From CAUSWF01 sp963535465 (GTDB lineage: Bacteria > Bacillota_I > Bacilli_A > RF39 > UBA660): DNA of 64,000 nucleotides. Under the pieces are notes generated by a model. It made no database searches. It saw only the letters and a list, made by a program, of their open reading frames with translations, and was not told the DNA's origin. Made by a program: the position numbers and the translations under genes. Where the stretch lies: positions 3,806-67,805 of the forward strand of contig CAUSWF010000006.1 in assembly GCA_963535465.1 (NCBI GenBank). The letters are read 5' to 3'. How positions within the stretch are numbered: the stretch's first letter is position 1; each line of letters opens with the position of its first letter. Positions 34,480-42,169 of this stretch are shown here, in pieces.

Positions 34480-35337
34480 TTATATTGGGTTAACATGAAT
34501 TACTGCTAGATACACTTCTTCTATGTTTTCTATTATTTCTTTTTCTAATTTATCTGCGATTTCATGACTTTTTATTGTTTTCATATTACCATCTACAAAT
34601 ATTGTAAGAGATATTTGATATTGGTATCCTACTGGTGTTGTATTAAAATGTTGTATCTTTTTTATATCTTTATATTTTTTTACTATATTTAATACTTTGT
34701 CTTTAGTATTTAAATCCATAGTTTTATCCATTAATACATTATAACTTTTAATAAAGAGTTCTACTCCATTTTTTATTAGCCATATGCATATTAATATTCC
34801 TATTATACCATCTATATATAATACATTCATAAAAGATAATATTATTGCGATTAAGTTAGATACAGTTATGAAGATATCTGATATATGATCTTTACTAGAT
34901 GCTTCTAGTAATATATTATTGTACTTTTTATATAAATTGTTTGTATATAGATATAATCCTAACTTAGTTATTATAGTTATTATACATACTATTATTAGAA
35001 ATACGTTAGGGGTCAATACTTCATTTTTATATATGGAAATAATGGATTTATATATAGTATTTAAACCAACTAATATTATTACTTCAGATATTATAAGTGA
35101 ATAGATATATTCAGCTTTGCCATGTCCTAAATCATGGTCTTCATCTCTTGGAGTTCTTGCTATTTTATTACCGATATATGACATTAGTGATGAGAATACA
35201 TCTCCTATACTATTTAGGGCATCTGCTATCATAGATTGACTATTAGTAGTAAAACCTATTATTCCTTTTATTATACTTAAAAATATATTACCTATTATTC
35301 CTAGTATACTTGCTTTTTCTATATATTTTTCTTTCAT
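34480..35337 (-). CDS. Cation diffusion facilitator family transporter
   Basis: 285 residues from the ATG at 35337 (GAGGT upstream). Six membrane helices are visible; helix 2 has 'QSMIADALNSIGDVFSS' with the metal-site Asp residues and helix 5 'EASSKDHISDIFITVSNL' the second pair of His/Asp. The C-terminal cytosolic domain ('FNTTPVGYQYQISLTIFVDG... SHEIADKLEKEI') is the usual CDF dimer domain. It exports divalent metals such as Zn, Mn or Fe; the sequence of the site does not decide which. It is the last chromosomal protein gene before the tRNA and prophage. Confidence 0.9.
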   Translation of the reverse strand: MKEKYIEKASILGIIGNIFLSIIKGIIGFTTNSQSMIADALNSIGDVFSSLMSYIGNKIARTPRDEDHDLGHGKAEYIYSLIISEVIILVGLNTIYKSIISIYKNEVLTPNVFLIIVCIITIITKLGLYLYTNNLYKKYNNILLEASSKDHISDIFITVSNLIAIILSFMNVLYIDGIIGILICIWLIKNGVELFIKSYNVLMDKTMDLNTKDKVLNIVKKYKDIKKIQHFNTTPVGYQYQISLTIFVDGNMKTIKSHEIADKLEKEIIENIEEVYLAVIHVNPI

Positions 35338-35426
35338 GTAGACCTCTATTTTGTATATAAATTGTATCATAATTTGATATTTTTTGCTGTAAATATAGTT
35401 TTTTTATAAAAATATCAATAATTTTA

Positions 35427-35454
35427 TTGACATAATCATATATTTTAGTATAAT
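35427..35454 (+). promoter_or_regulatory. Promoter of tRNA-Gly
   Basis: TTGACA at 35427-35432, 16-base spacer, TATAAT at 35449-35454, about 58 bases upstream of the tRNA. Confidence 0.85.
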
Positions 35455-35472
35455 TATAAATGTCTACTTTGA

Positions 35473-35501
35473 TTGGTTGAGTTATCGGAAGACTTAACTA
35501 A
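35473..35501 (+). other. Hairpin in the tRNA-Gly leader transcript
   Basis: TTGGTTGAGT (35473-35482) pairs with ACTTAACTAA (35492-35501) with two G-U pairs and a 9-base loop. It lies between promoter and tRNA 5' end and has no U run. Confidence 0.6.
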
Positions 35502-35511
35502 TTAGTAATTT

Positions 35512-35585
35512 GCGGATGTAGTTTAATGGTAGAACCTCAGCCTTCCAAGCTGACTACGTGAGTTCGATTCTCATCATCCGCTCCA
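35512..35585 (+). tRNA. tRNA-Gly (anticodon UCC)
   Basis: Full cloverleaf: acceptor GCGGATG/CATCCGC, anticodon stem TCAGC/GCTGA with loop CTTCCAA giving anticodon TCC, T arm with GTTCGATTC, discriminator T and encoded CCA. A hairpin and T run (35597-35622) follows. It marks the chromosome/prophage border. Confidence 0.97.
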
Positions 35586-35596
35586 ATATGTAATAT

Positions 35597-35622
35597 ACCC
35601 TTGTTTATCAAGGGTTTTTATT
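35597..35622 (+). terminator. Terminator of tRNA-Gly
   Basis: Stem ACCCTTG/CAAGGGT with loop TTTAT followed by TTTTATTTTT. Confidence 0.9.
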
Positions 35623-35659
35623 TTTCTAGGTCTTATTTAGGTCTTAAAAAATAAGAATT

Positions 35660-35980
35660 ATGAAGAAAAGTTATAAAATTAGAAAATTAGAAAAAAATAG
35701 AAAAAGTATTTTAACTGACGATTTAGAACATTGCTACATTTGTAAAAAGCGAGGAATATTTTTACATGAAATATTCTATGGTAATAATAGAATAAACTCA
35801 ATGAAATATAGATGTGTTGTTCCATTGTGTTTAGAACATCACACAGGTAATTCAGGGGTACATAACAATATTGAATTAGATAAAAAGTTGAAAATAATAT
35901 GCGAAAAGAAGTTTTTAGAAGTATATGAATGTAATATTGAAGATTTTATAAAAATATTTCATAGGAACTATTTAAATTAA
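35660..35980 (+). CDS. HNH-like zinc-binding protein at prophage edge
   Basis: 106 residues. Two Cys pairs (HCYICKKRG and CVVPLCLEH) and the sequence 'PLCLEHHTGNSGVHNN' form the pattern of phage HNH/NinG-like nucleases with structural zinc, with a central H-x-E in 'FLHEIF'. No good ribosome site is visible at the ATG. It is the only plus-strand gene in the prophage, convergent with the endolysin, and shares a terminator with it, which suggests expression in the lysogen. A recombination or restriction role is inference. Confidence 0.7.
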   Translation: MKKSYKIRKLEKNRKSILTDDLEHCYICKKRGIFLHEIFYGNNRINSMKYRCVVPLCLEHHTGNSGVHNNIELDKKLKIICEKKFLEVYECNIEDFIKIFHRNYLN

Positions 35981-36000
35981 AGATAGAATTGTAAAATAAA

Positions 36001-36026
36001 AAAACTAGACAATCAAGTCTAGTTTT
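36001..36026. terminator. Bidirectional terminator between endolysin and HNH-like gene
   Basis: 10-bp stem AAAACTAGAC/GTCTAGTTTT with loop AATCAA. The endolysin stop codon at 36019 lies within its stem. Confidence 0.9.
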
Positions 36027-37554
36027 CTATTATTAATATTTCGTTTTTCTTTAAATTAATCAGATATTTAGCATCTTGTTTAGCAATATACTTAAATACT
36101 ATATTATTTGTATCGTTTTGCTTATTTTCCTTTGCCTTATCGTCTTCCTTGATTACTTCATCATTTTTTGACTTTTCTTCGTTAAAAACACCTTTAAATA
36201 GGTATTTTTCTATATCTTCATATAAATATGATGTATCTACTGGTGTATCAGTAAATTGCCAAGCAATAAAACTGGTCCAATTTTTTAAATTAGGCTTATT
36301 TTTTGAATATTTTGCAATCCACAATGGGTAGTTTATTACTTCTCCCCAATTTGCGTTATTTTCCATATTCTCATTAATATAAATTAGAGGTTTTACACCT
36401 GCTTTTTTTTCAACTAATTTTAACCAAGCCAATATACGAGATATATCTATTTCATTTACTCCTGCATAATTTGGCTCAACATCTAAGATAAGATAAGTAT
36501 TTGGCTTAATTTGTGATAAGAACCACTCCGCTTCTAGTTCAGGTGTATTTTTTATATTATCAAATCTACAAACGTGATATAGTCCTATTTTTTTATTTTG
36601 AGATAGAGCCATATTATAGTATTCTTCTGCTTTATTATCCTTATATCCTACACCCTCAGTCAATTTTATAAATACATAATTAGTATCTATCTTATCTATA
36701 TTGTTATGATGAGATATATCTATAATTTTTGGTAAAATGTCTTCTTTTTTTGGTTGAGGCCTAACCTCTTCTTTTTTAGGATACCAATTTGCCCAATCTC
36801 CAAAAGCAATCCACATATCAGTATCTATTTTATGCCAGTTTAAACCATCATTAGAAACAATTTCTAGCGAATTGTATATTCCTTTATTTACGTAGCCTAA
36901 GACTTCGCCATTTGGAGTGCGTCTAACTCTTAGATTATCTGCTAAAACTTCTAATTGATTAATATCTTCGTTTCTTTTTACTGGATTTCCCAAATAAGTT
37001 GATTTATTTATCTCAACTTGTGGTATGTATTTTGCCTCTAGTCCCGGATAATCTACTATTTCAGTATCATCAAAATAACACAAATCATCTATATAATTTT
37101 CTCCATTTACGAAAGTCCATATACCATAATTATTTTGTGAAAAATTATAATTTTCAGTTGGTGTGAATTCTATATGCAAATGCTGTCCTGTTGCGTTTCC
37201 TTTTGTACCCATACTGCCAAGGTATTCAGATTGTTTTACAATTTGCCCTACTCTGGAAGAAAAATTATCATTATGTACAGTTATAAATGAAACTTTCCCT
37301 ACATATCCATTAGCACATATCACATCATTACAAGTTGTCCAGATTGCTTCCCCACTTGCTGGATAAATCCATCTACAAATTACATCGGCAGGGGCAAAAT
37401 ATGGGTCATTTTTATTCTCTCTAGTGCCTAAATCGACAGCTTTTGTTCCTAAATGTGTTCCTATATTACTTCCTTGTGTTATTCTAAAATATTCAACAGG
37501 ACACATAAAATATTGTTGTCCTGTATTAGATATATATTTCTTATTTCTTAACAT
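36019..37554 (-). CDS. Endolysin: M23 peptidase, SH3 and GH25 lysozyme domains
   Basis: 511 residues. Domain 1 (about 1-170) is an M23/LytM-type peptidase: His34 and Asp41 in 'THLGTKAVDLG', His94, and His125/His127 in 'GQHLHIEF' are the zinc ligands and catalytic histidine. Domain 2 (about 205-260) is an SH3-like wall-binding domain ('NLRVRRTPNGEVLGYV'). Domain 3 (about 275-445) is a GH25 muramidase with Asp279 in 'IIDISHH' and the 'LILDVEPN' acidic pair (358, 360). A lysine-rich linker and a final short domain end the protein. It cuts both peptide crosslinks and glycan strands at lysis. No signal peptide, so export depends on the holin encoded next. Confidence 0.93.
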   Translation of the reverse strand: MLRNKKYISNTGQQYFMCPVEYFRITQGSNIGTHLGTKAVDLGTRENKNDPYFAPADVICRWIYPASGEAIWTTCNDVICANGYVGKVSFITVHNDNFSSRVGQIVKQSEYLGSMGTKGNATGQHLHIEFTPTENYNFSQNNYGIWTFVNGENYIDDLCYFDDTEIVDYPGLEAKYIPQVEINKSTYLGNPVKRNEDINQLEVLADNLRVRRTPNGEVLGYVNKGIYNSLEIVSNDGLNWHKIDTDMWIAFGDWANWYPKKEEVRPQPKKEDILPKIIDISHHNNIDKIDTNYVFIKLTEGVGYKDNKAEEYYNMALSQNKKIGLYHVCRFDNIKNTPELEAEWFLSQIKPNTYLILDVEPNYAGVNEIDISRILAWLKLVEKKAGVKPLIYINENMENNANWGEVINYPLWIAKYSKNKPNLKNWTSFIAWQFTDTPVDTSYLYEDIEKYLFKGVFNEEKSKNDEVIKEDDKAKENKQNDTNNIVFKYIAKQDAKYLINLKKNEILIIEN

Positions 37555-37907
37555 TAGTTTTCACTTCTTTCAATATTTATAATATTTTCTTCTTTTGATA
37601 TTTTAATTCCAAATAAGTCAATTATTGCTTTAATATCTTTTGTTATATAAGCAATTAAAGTTGTTTTAAACAATAGTATTATAGCCTCATTTATTGATAA
37701 TTTAATCCCTTGTAAATTAATAACTAATTCTTTGTTATAATTACCACACACTAACATTAAAATTACAGCAACCGCTATTGTTATTGCTTTAAATATCCCA
37801 TCTATAAATTTTTTCTTTTTAAACTCTTCTTTTAGTTTTGCAAGAGTTGTTCCAAGTAATATATTTGCTAACATTGCTGAAATTAATCCTATTATTAAAT
37901 TAATCAT
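37554..37907 (-). CDS. Phage holin
   Basis: 117 residues with hydrophobic segments at about 1-22, 38-58 and 75-100, a basic loop (about 24-36) and a charged C-terminal tail, typical of holins. It lies directly before the endolysin gene (one base overlap) and after the tail genes. Its holin role is based on topology and context. GAGG precedes the start. It would form pores at lysis, letting the endolysin through. Confidence 0.8.
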   Translation of the reverse strand: MINLIIGLISAMLANILLGTTLAKLKEEFKKKKFIDGIFKAITIAVAVILMLVCGNYNKELVINLQGIKLSINEAIILLFKTTLIAYITKDIKAIIDLFGIKISKEENIINIERSEN

Positions 37908-38254
37908 ATCTTCTTTTCCTCCCTTAATTTTTCAAACTTATCATGAATATATGAGTTTTTATGATATTCATTTGCGTAGACATCATAAACTTCATATAAT
38001 CTTTTTATTTCTTCCATACTCAAAGTTTTTCCACTATCTATTTTCCCAAACATTGTCACTAGAAAATTTTTACAATCAGATACTCCTATATAATCAATTT
38101 TGTTGATTAATTCTCTCCGATTGCTTTCAATTTTTTCTAATAAATCTTCATTCTTTTTCACAACTTCTGCGTTTCGCATATCGCTTTTTTTTGAAATCCA
38201 TGTTTGTGCAATAACTCCAATTGTTGAAATTATTGCCACCATTATTGCGACCAT
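37904..38254 (-). CDS. Small membrane/coiled-coil lysis-module protein
   Basis: 116 residues from the ATG at 38254; the GTG at 38263 is part of the AAGGTG site. One N-terminal membrane segment (about 1-17, 'MVAIMVAIISTIGVIAQ') is followed by a helical, charged region (about 25-55) and a soluble rest. It overlaps the holin gene by 4 bases. It resembles accessory lysis proteins such as XhlA in layout, but no motif is diagnostic, so the role is inference. Confidence 0.6.
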   Translation of the reverse strand: MVAIMVAIISTIGVIAQTWISKKSDMRNAEVVKKNEDLLEKIESNRRELINKIDYIGVSDCKNFLVTMFGKIDSGKTLSMEEIKRLYEVYDVYANEYHKNSYIHDKFEKLREEKKI

Positions 38255-38267
38255 TTTTATCACCTTC

Positions 38268-39104
38268 CTACTCTATTACTTCGACAAAAATATATCCTGA
38301 ACGAACTCTACCTGCTGTAGGATTATTATATTGAAAATTTAAATGTATGAAATCATTTTCTTTAACTTCTATACATATTGGACTAATTGGAATTGCACTA
38401 AAAGATGAACCCATACTATCTTCAATATATTCACTAATTATTTCTGCATTTTTTTTGATATAGCCAAAAAAATAACCTGCGTTCATACTTTCACCAAAAA
38501 GTTGAGCTGATAACAATATTTTTTTTACACCCTTTTTAATTCCTATTCCATTAATTTCACAAGATATTTTATTGGTTGTTGTCTTTGGTCTTTCCCATGT
38601 CATATCTAAAAACTGACTTCCTAAAAGTTGAGGTGTTTTTGTTGCTGAAACAAATTCTCTTTTTACATTAGGATATACCTTTTCTTCACCAACTTTAAAT
38701 TGGACTTCATTGTCTGCTTTTTCAAAGTCTAGCCCTTTTAATCTTGTGTTAATTAAGTCATTTATTCCTGTTTCATTTGATAGTCTATCTATTGCCTCAT
38801 TTGTTTTTTGTGTTATTTCATTTATTTTTTGAGATGTTTCGTTTTTAGTATTTTCAATCGCAGTTGTTGAAGCATTTGTTACCTTTTCTATTTCACTTGT
38901 TGCGACTTCTCTTATGAACTTTTCATTATTATCTTGCATTAAATTAAGAGAAGTTGCATTTACAGGAGTATCTGATTGATATTCAATATTTTCAGCATCA
39001 TCTTGTATTTCAAAAACTATATTTTCGTTTGTAACGGTATTTTTTAATACCATTCTTCTCGGATTTTTTTTAACTGTGTCTTTCCAAAGTATTTTTTCTA
39101 ACAT
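38268..39104 (-). CDS. Baseplate/tail appendage protein
   Basis: 278 residues. The N-terminus 'LEKILWKDTVKKNPRRMVLKNT' and 'DDAENIEYQSDTPVNATSLN' is common in upper-baseplate or receptor-binding proteins of Firmicutes siphophages. A coiled coil (about 75-120) leads into a C-terminal beta domain (about 160-278), probably trimeric and receptor- or glycan-binding. It lies between the S74 tail protein, which it overlaps by 35 bases, and the lysis genes. Receptor binding is inferred from place and shape. Confidence 0.7.
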   Translation of the reverse strand: MLEKILWKDTVKKNPRRMVLKNTVTNENIVFEIQDDAENIEYQSDTPVNATSLNLMQDNNEKFIREVATSEIEKVTNASTTAIENTKNETSQKINEITQKTNEAIDRLSNETGINDLINTRLKGLDFEKADNEVQFKVGEEKVYPNVKREFVSATKTPQLLGSQFLDMTWERPKTTTNKISCEINGIGIKKGVKKILLSAQLFGESMNAGYFFGYIKKNAEIISEYIEDSMGSSFSAIPISPICIEVKENDFIHLNFQYNNPTAGRVRSGYIFVEVIE

Positions 39105-40512
39105 AATCTAATTCCTTTCTTAAGTCTTTTATTTCATTTTTTGATTGTTCTAATTCATTTTGCAATGCTTTTAAACAAGTCAATATATATTTATCTAAAA
39201 CATCACTATCATATTTTTTAACATTTATTATTTTACCTTTTTTATCTTTTTCACAATTGAAATCTATTTCTTTCTTATTAACTATTGCTTTTCTTTCTTC
39301 TAATTTAAAAAAATCATTATTATCATATTTTTCTATTTCGTCAATTAAAAATCCATACTGATTAAAATCTTTGTAAATACCATACTTATATTCATAATCA
39401 TATATATTTATATTTTTAAGTAGATTTAAGGCTTTATCATATCTCTTAGATGTGAATTTTTTAATGTGTTTTTTTACACTTTTGCTTGAAGATAGCCCCT
39501 CGTCAGTTCTAACTTTTCCATTAGAAAGTCCACCACCCCAAGCATATATTGTTCCTTTTTTCGCCTCAAGTTCTATGTTGTTATATAGTGATTTAATTAA
39601 GATTTTATTTGACGCTTCTATGTTATTTAAATGCACTGTCCCATAAAGATATGACTGTTCATTACAAATAAGTTGCTTTTCTGCTACTAATTCGTGTGAA
39701 ATAAGTCCTCCAGACGCTCTTATTCTGCCATCCTCGCTGTTAATTCCTAATCCATTTAAATTGACTCCTGCAAATCCTACGTTTAAACCTGATACTTCTG
39801 GATGTACAAAACCAAGACCAACTCTTAAATATCCCTTTTTAGTAGCTATATCAAGTTGACCTCCCGTTATTCTTCCATTTCCGTACAAGCCATATTGATT
39901 TATATTCCAACCTCCAATAGTTCCTGATGTAGCATTTATTGTCCCATTAAAAGTTCCATTATTAGCCCAAACATTACCGTTATTATCAACTCTAAAATTA
40001 GTGCTTATTATATTCAGATTTTCAGTTGTTAAGTTGAATATTTTACCTCTAAAATCTAGTTTATTTGCTTGTATTCCTATTTGTTCTGGTGTTTGATTTA
40101 TTTTAGAAATTATCTCGTTATTCCCTACTTTTTTGCTAACTTCTAAATTAATACTATCAGCAGTTGTTTTTATTTCTGATTTTAACTCAACTCTAGTTGC
40201 AAACACATTATTCAAATCATTATCTAGTGCATATTTTACATATACCTTGCCTCTTTGATTTAATATTCTAACTTCATTTTCTCCCCTAAATAATTCTATT
40301 TTTTTATTAGAGTATAGTTCTTGAACTTCACTTTGAGGTAATAAATATGTTTCTCCTAATTTATTTATTCCTATTTTTTTAATAAGATATACCTTACCAT
40401 CTTTAATTGAAATTAAATCACTTATTGTTCCTTTAAAATAAAGTCTAGATTGCATTTCAAGTTCGTAAAGTTTTGTCTTATCGTTTTGCTTTATTTCTAT
40501 AATATATTTCAT
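39070..40512 (-). CDS. Tail fibre/spike with S74 intramolecular chaperone
   Basis: 480 residues from the ATG at 40512, which overlaps the previous stop and has AGAGGT; a TTG two codons earlier is unlikely. The N-terminal baseplate-type part is followed by a coiled-coil stretch (about 80-120), beta-helix-like repeats (about 165-300) and a C-terminal peptidase S74 domain: 'GLSSSKSVKKHIKKF' (the Ser of the Ser-Lys dyad) and 'YGFLIDEIEKY', ending in a coiled coil from about 440. S74 domains guide trimer folding of fibres and then cut themselves off. The protein is probably the receptor-binding fibre. Confidence 0.85.
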   Translation of the reverse strand: MKYIIEIKQNDKTKLYELEMQSRLYFKGTISDLISIKDGKVYLIKKIGINKLGETYLLPQSEVQELYSNKKIELFRGENEVRILNQRGKVYVKYALDNDLNNVFATRVELKSEIKTTADSINLEVSKKVGNNEIISKINQTPEQIGIQANKLDFRGKIFNLTTENLNIISTNFRVDNNGNVWANNGTFNGTINATSGTIGGWNINQYGLYGNGRITGGQLDIATKKGYLRVGLGFVHPEVSGLNVGFAGVNLNGLGINSEDGRIRASGGLISHELVAEKQLICNEQSYLYGTVHLNNIEASNKILIKSLYNNIELEAKKGTIYAWGGGLSNGKVRTDEGLSSSKSVKKHIKKFTSKRYDKALNLLKNINIYDYEYKYGIYKDFNQYGFLIDEIEKYDNNDFFKLEERKAIVNKKEIDFNCEKDKKGKIINVKKYDSDVLDKYILTCLKALQNELEQSKNEIKDLRKELDYVRKNTLERHS

Positions 40513-41810
40513 TAACAATTACCTCTAGGGAATGTATCATCACTTGGAAAAATAAAATCTGATGGATAAAAATTATTAAATATTTCTATATCTTCTTTTA
40601 TTACAAATTCTATTGCATCTCTTTCTAATGCTTTATCAATTGTGATGTCATAACCTCCCTCAACTTCCTTTTCTAATTTTGTTGTATTTGATACTTGTAG
40701 AGTTAGTCCATCTAAATCTTGAGTTATTCTTGTTATTTTTTTAGAGTTTTCTTCCTCTTTTTCTACAAGACTTTCTATTTTTTGGTTAGCCTTATCTATT
40801 TTTATTTCAGTCCTTGTTAATAGTTCTTTTGGAGTTGCTTTTTTATAATCTGTTTCTGTTTTTGTTTTTTTACTACACTTAATTGTTGTTACTCTAGTCT
40901 TAAAGTTATGATTAACTTCCATAGCAATTACGTTAAAATCTCTTACTTTTAAATTATCACCAACTTCTATAAAAGGAGACAAGTCAATTTCTATTTCACA
41001 TGGTTTATAACTAATCCCTAAAAGTTCCTTTAATAATCCCTTTGAAAAATTGCCTCTATCATTATCTACTAATTGATTGCCTATTATTTTAAACTCATTT
41101 AAACCATTCTTTTTTATATCTTCTATATCACTTGAGTAAACGTCATCAGTTGTTTTACCATCTCCTAAATCTATTCTCGATAGTACAACAGAGTTGATAC
41201 TTTTAACTTCATCATCATCATCATTTAACTCATATAATTCACTATCGGTTAACACTAGATTATTTTCTTTATTTACTTTTTTTATTGTATTAGTTAAAGA
41301 ATCATAATTTCCCCCTAGAGCCATGGCTAATTCTTTTATAAAATCTCTTCTTGTTTCATATTTAGCGTCGCTAGTTAATAGATTTTTATTAGAAAAATCT
41401 TCATAAAAAATAGTATTATCTATTGAAGTTATTTTATTGCTTCTAATAATACCTAACTTTGTATTTAGTAAATAATCTCTACTTACTGCTATAATTTTTA
41501 TTTCGTCATTTTTCCTGTCTTGTTTTGTTGCACTCTTAACAAAAAAAATGCCTAAAACTTCTTCACCTAATTCACTTTCATAACCTATTGTTATATTTTT
41601 TTCAGTTAAATCATATTTATCTGCATTTAATAAAATTATTGATATTTCCATATATCTTATATTGCCAATTATTGCTTCCCCTAATATATCATTTGTTTCA
41701 AATTCTATAATATCTTCTTTTATTTTTTCATTTTTATACATTATAAAAGGAGAAAAATTAACTTCTCCTCTTTTCCATTTATTTATATTAGCCTTTGATA
41801 TATTTTTCAT
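40512..41810 (-). CDS. Phage tail/baseplate protein
   Basis: 432 residues, without membrane segments. A beta-rich N-terminal half ('GEVNFSPFIMYKNEKIKEDIIEFET... EISIILLNADKYDLTEKNITIGYESE') fits the tail-associated or baseplate hub of Firmicutes siphophages, and a coiled coil (about 345-390, 'RTEIKIDKANQKIESLVEKEEENSKKITRITQ') links to the C-terminus. It follows the small tail protein gene and overlaps the S74 protein by one base. It probably forms the connection between distal tail and fibre. Exact family not recognised. Confidence 0.7.
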   Translation of the reverse strand: MKNISKANINKWKRGEVNFSPFIMYKNEKIKEDIIEFETNDILGEAIIGNIRYMEISIILLNADKYDLTEKNITIGYESELGEEVLGIFFVKSATKQDRKNDEIKIIAVSRDYLLNTKLGIIRSNKITSIDNTIFYEDFSNKNLLTSDAKYETRRDFIKELAMALGGNYDSLTNTIKKVNKENNLVLTDSELYELNDDDDEVKSINSVVLSRIDLGDGKTTDDVYSSDIEDIKKNGLNEFKIIGNQLVDNDRGNFSKGLLKELLGISYKPCEIEIDLSPFIEVGDNLKVRDFNVIAMEVNHNFKTRVTTIKCSKKTKTETDYKKATPKELLTRTEIKIDKANQKIESLVEKEEENSKKITRITQDLDGLTLQVSNTTKLEKEVEGGYDITIDKALERDAIEFVIKEDIEIFNNFYPSDFIFPSDDTFPRGNC

Positions 41811-42169
41811 AATTCAATCAACCCTATCTCAAGACTTTTATAATATATTCTATCGCCAATAAACTCTATTTCTATTTCAGGAACCGTTGCGTAACAATTA
41901 ATGATAGTATTTTTTCGTGTCTTTGGATTATAAATTGTCGCAGTAAAAGTGTCTTGGCATATTTTATTCAATATAGGGGCAACAATCTCTTCCGCTAAAT
42001 CATCTACAGTAGATGTTTTAATTTTTAATTTATTAGTAATTACTTTTCTTTTAAAATCACCTAAAACATTTCTTTTAGAATTCTCACTATCAATTTTTTG
42101 ATATTCAATTTTATAATTTTTTAATAATTCTTTTGGAACTTCAAGGTCTTCAATTTTAATCAATATCAT
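41807..42169 (-). CDS. Small tail protein (DUF6711-like)
   Basis: 120 residues. The pattern 'LIKIEDLEVP... YQKIDSENSKRNVLGDFKRKVITNKLKIKT' is like small tail proteins found just downstream of tape measure genes in Firmicutes siphophages (DUF6711 type); the middle part 'TFTATIYNPKTRKNTIINCYA' is beta-rich. A tail-tip or distal-tail role is inferred from location between tape measure and baseplate genes. It overlaps the tape measure gene by 14 bases and has a GGAGG site. Confidence 0.65.
   Translation of the reverse strand: MILIKIEDLEVPKELLKNYKIEYQKIDSENSKRNVLGDFKRKVITNKLKIKTSTVDDLAEEIVAPILNKICQDTFTATIYNPKTRKNTIINCYATVPEIEIEFIGDRIYYKSLEIGLIEL

Noticed and set aside
35586..35660. Firm attachment site at TAGGTCTTA repeats
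   Set aside because: The right end of the prophage is not in the window, so the core sequence cannot be compared.
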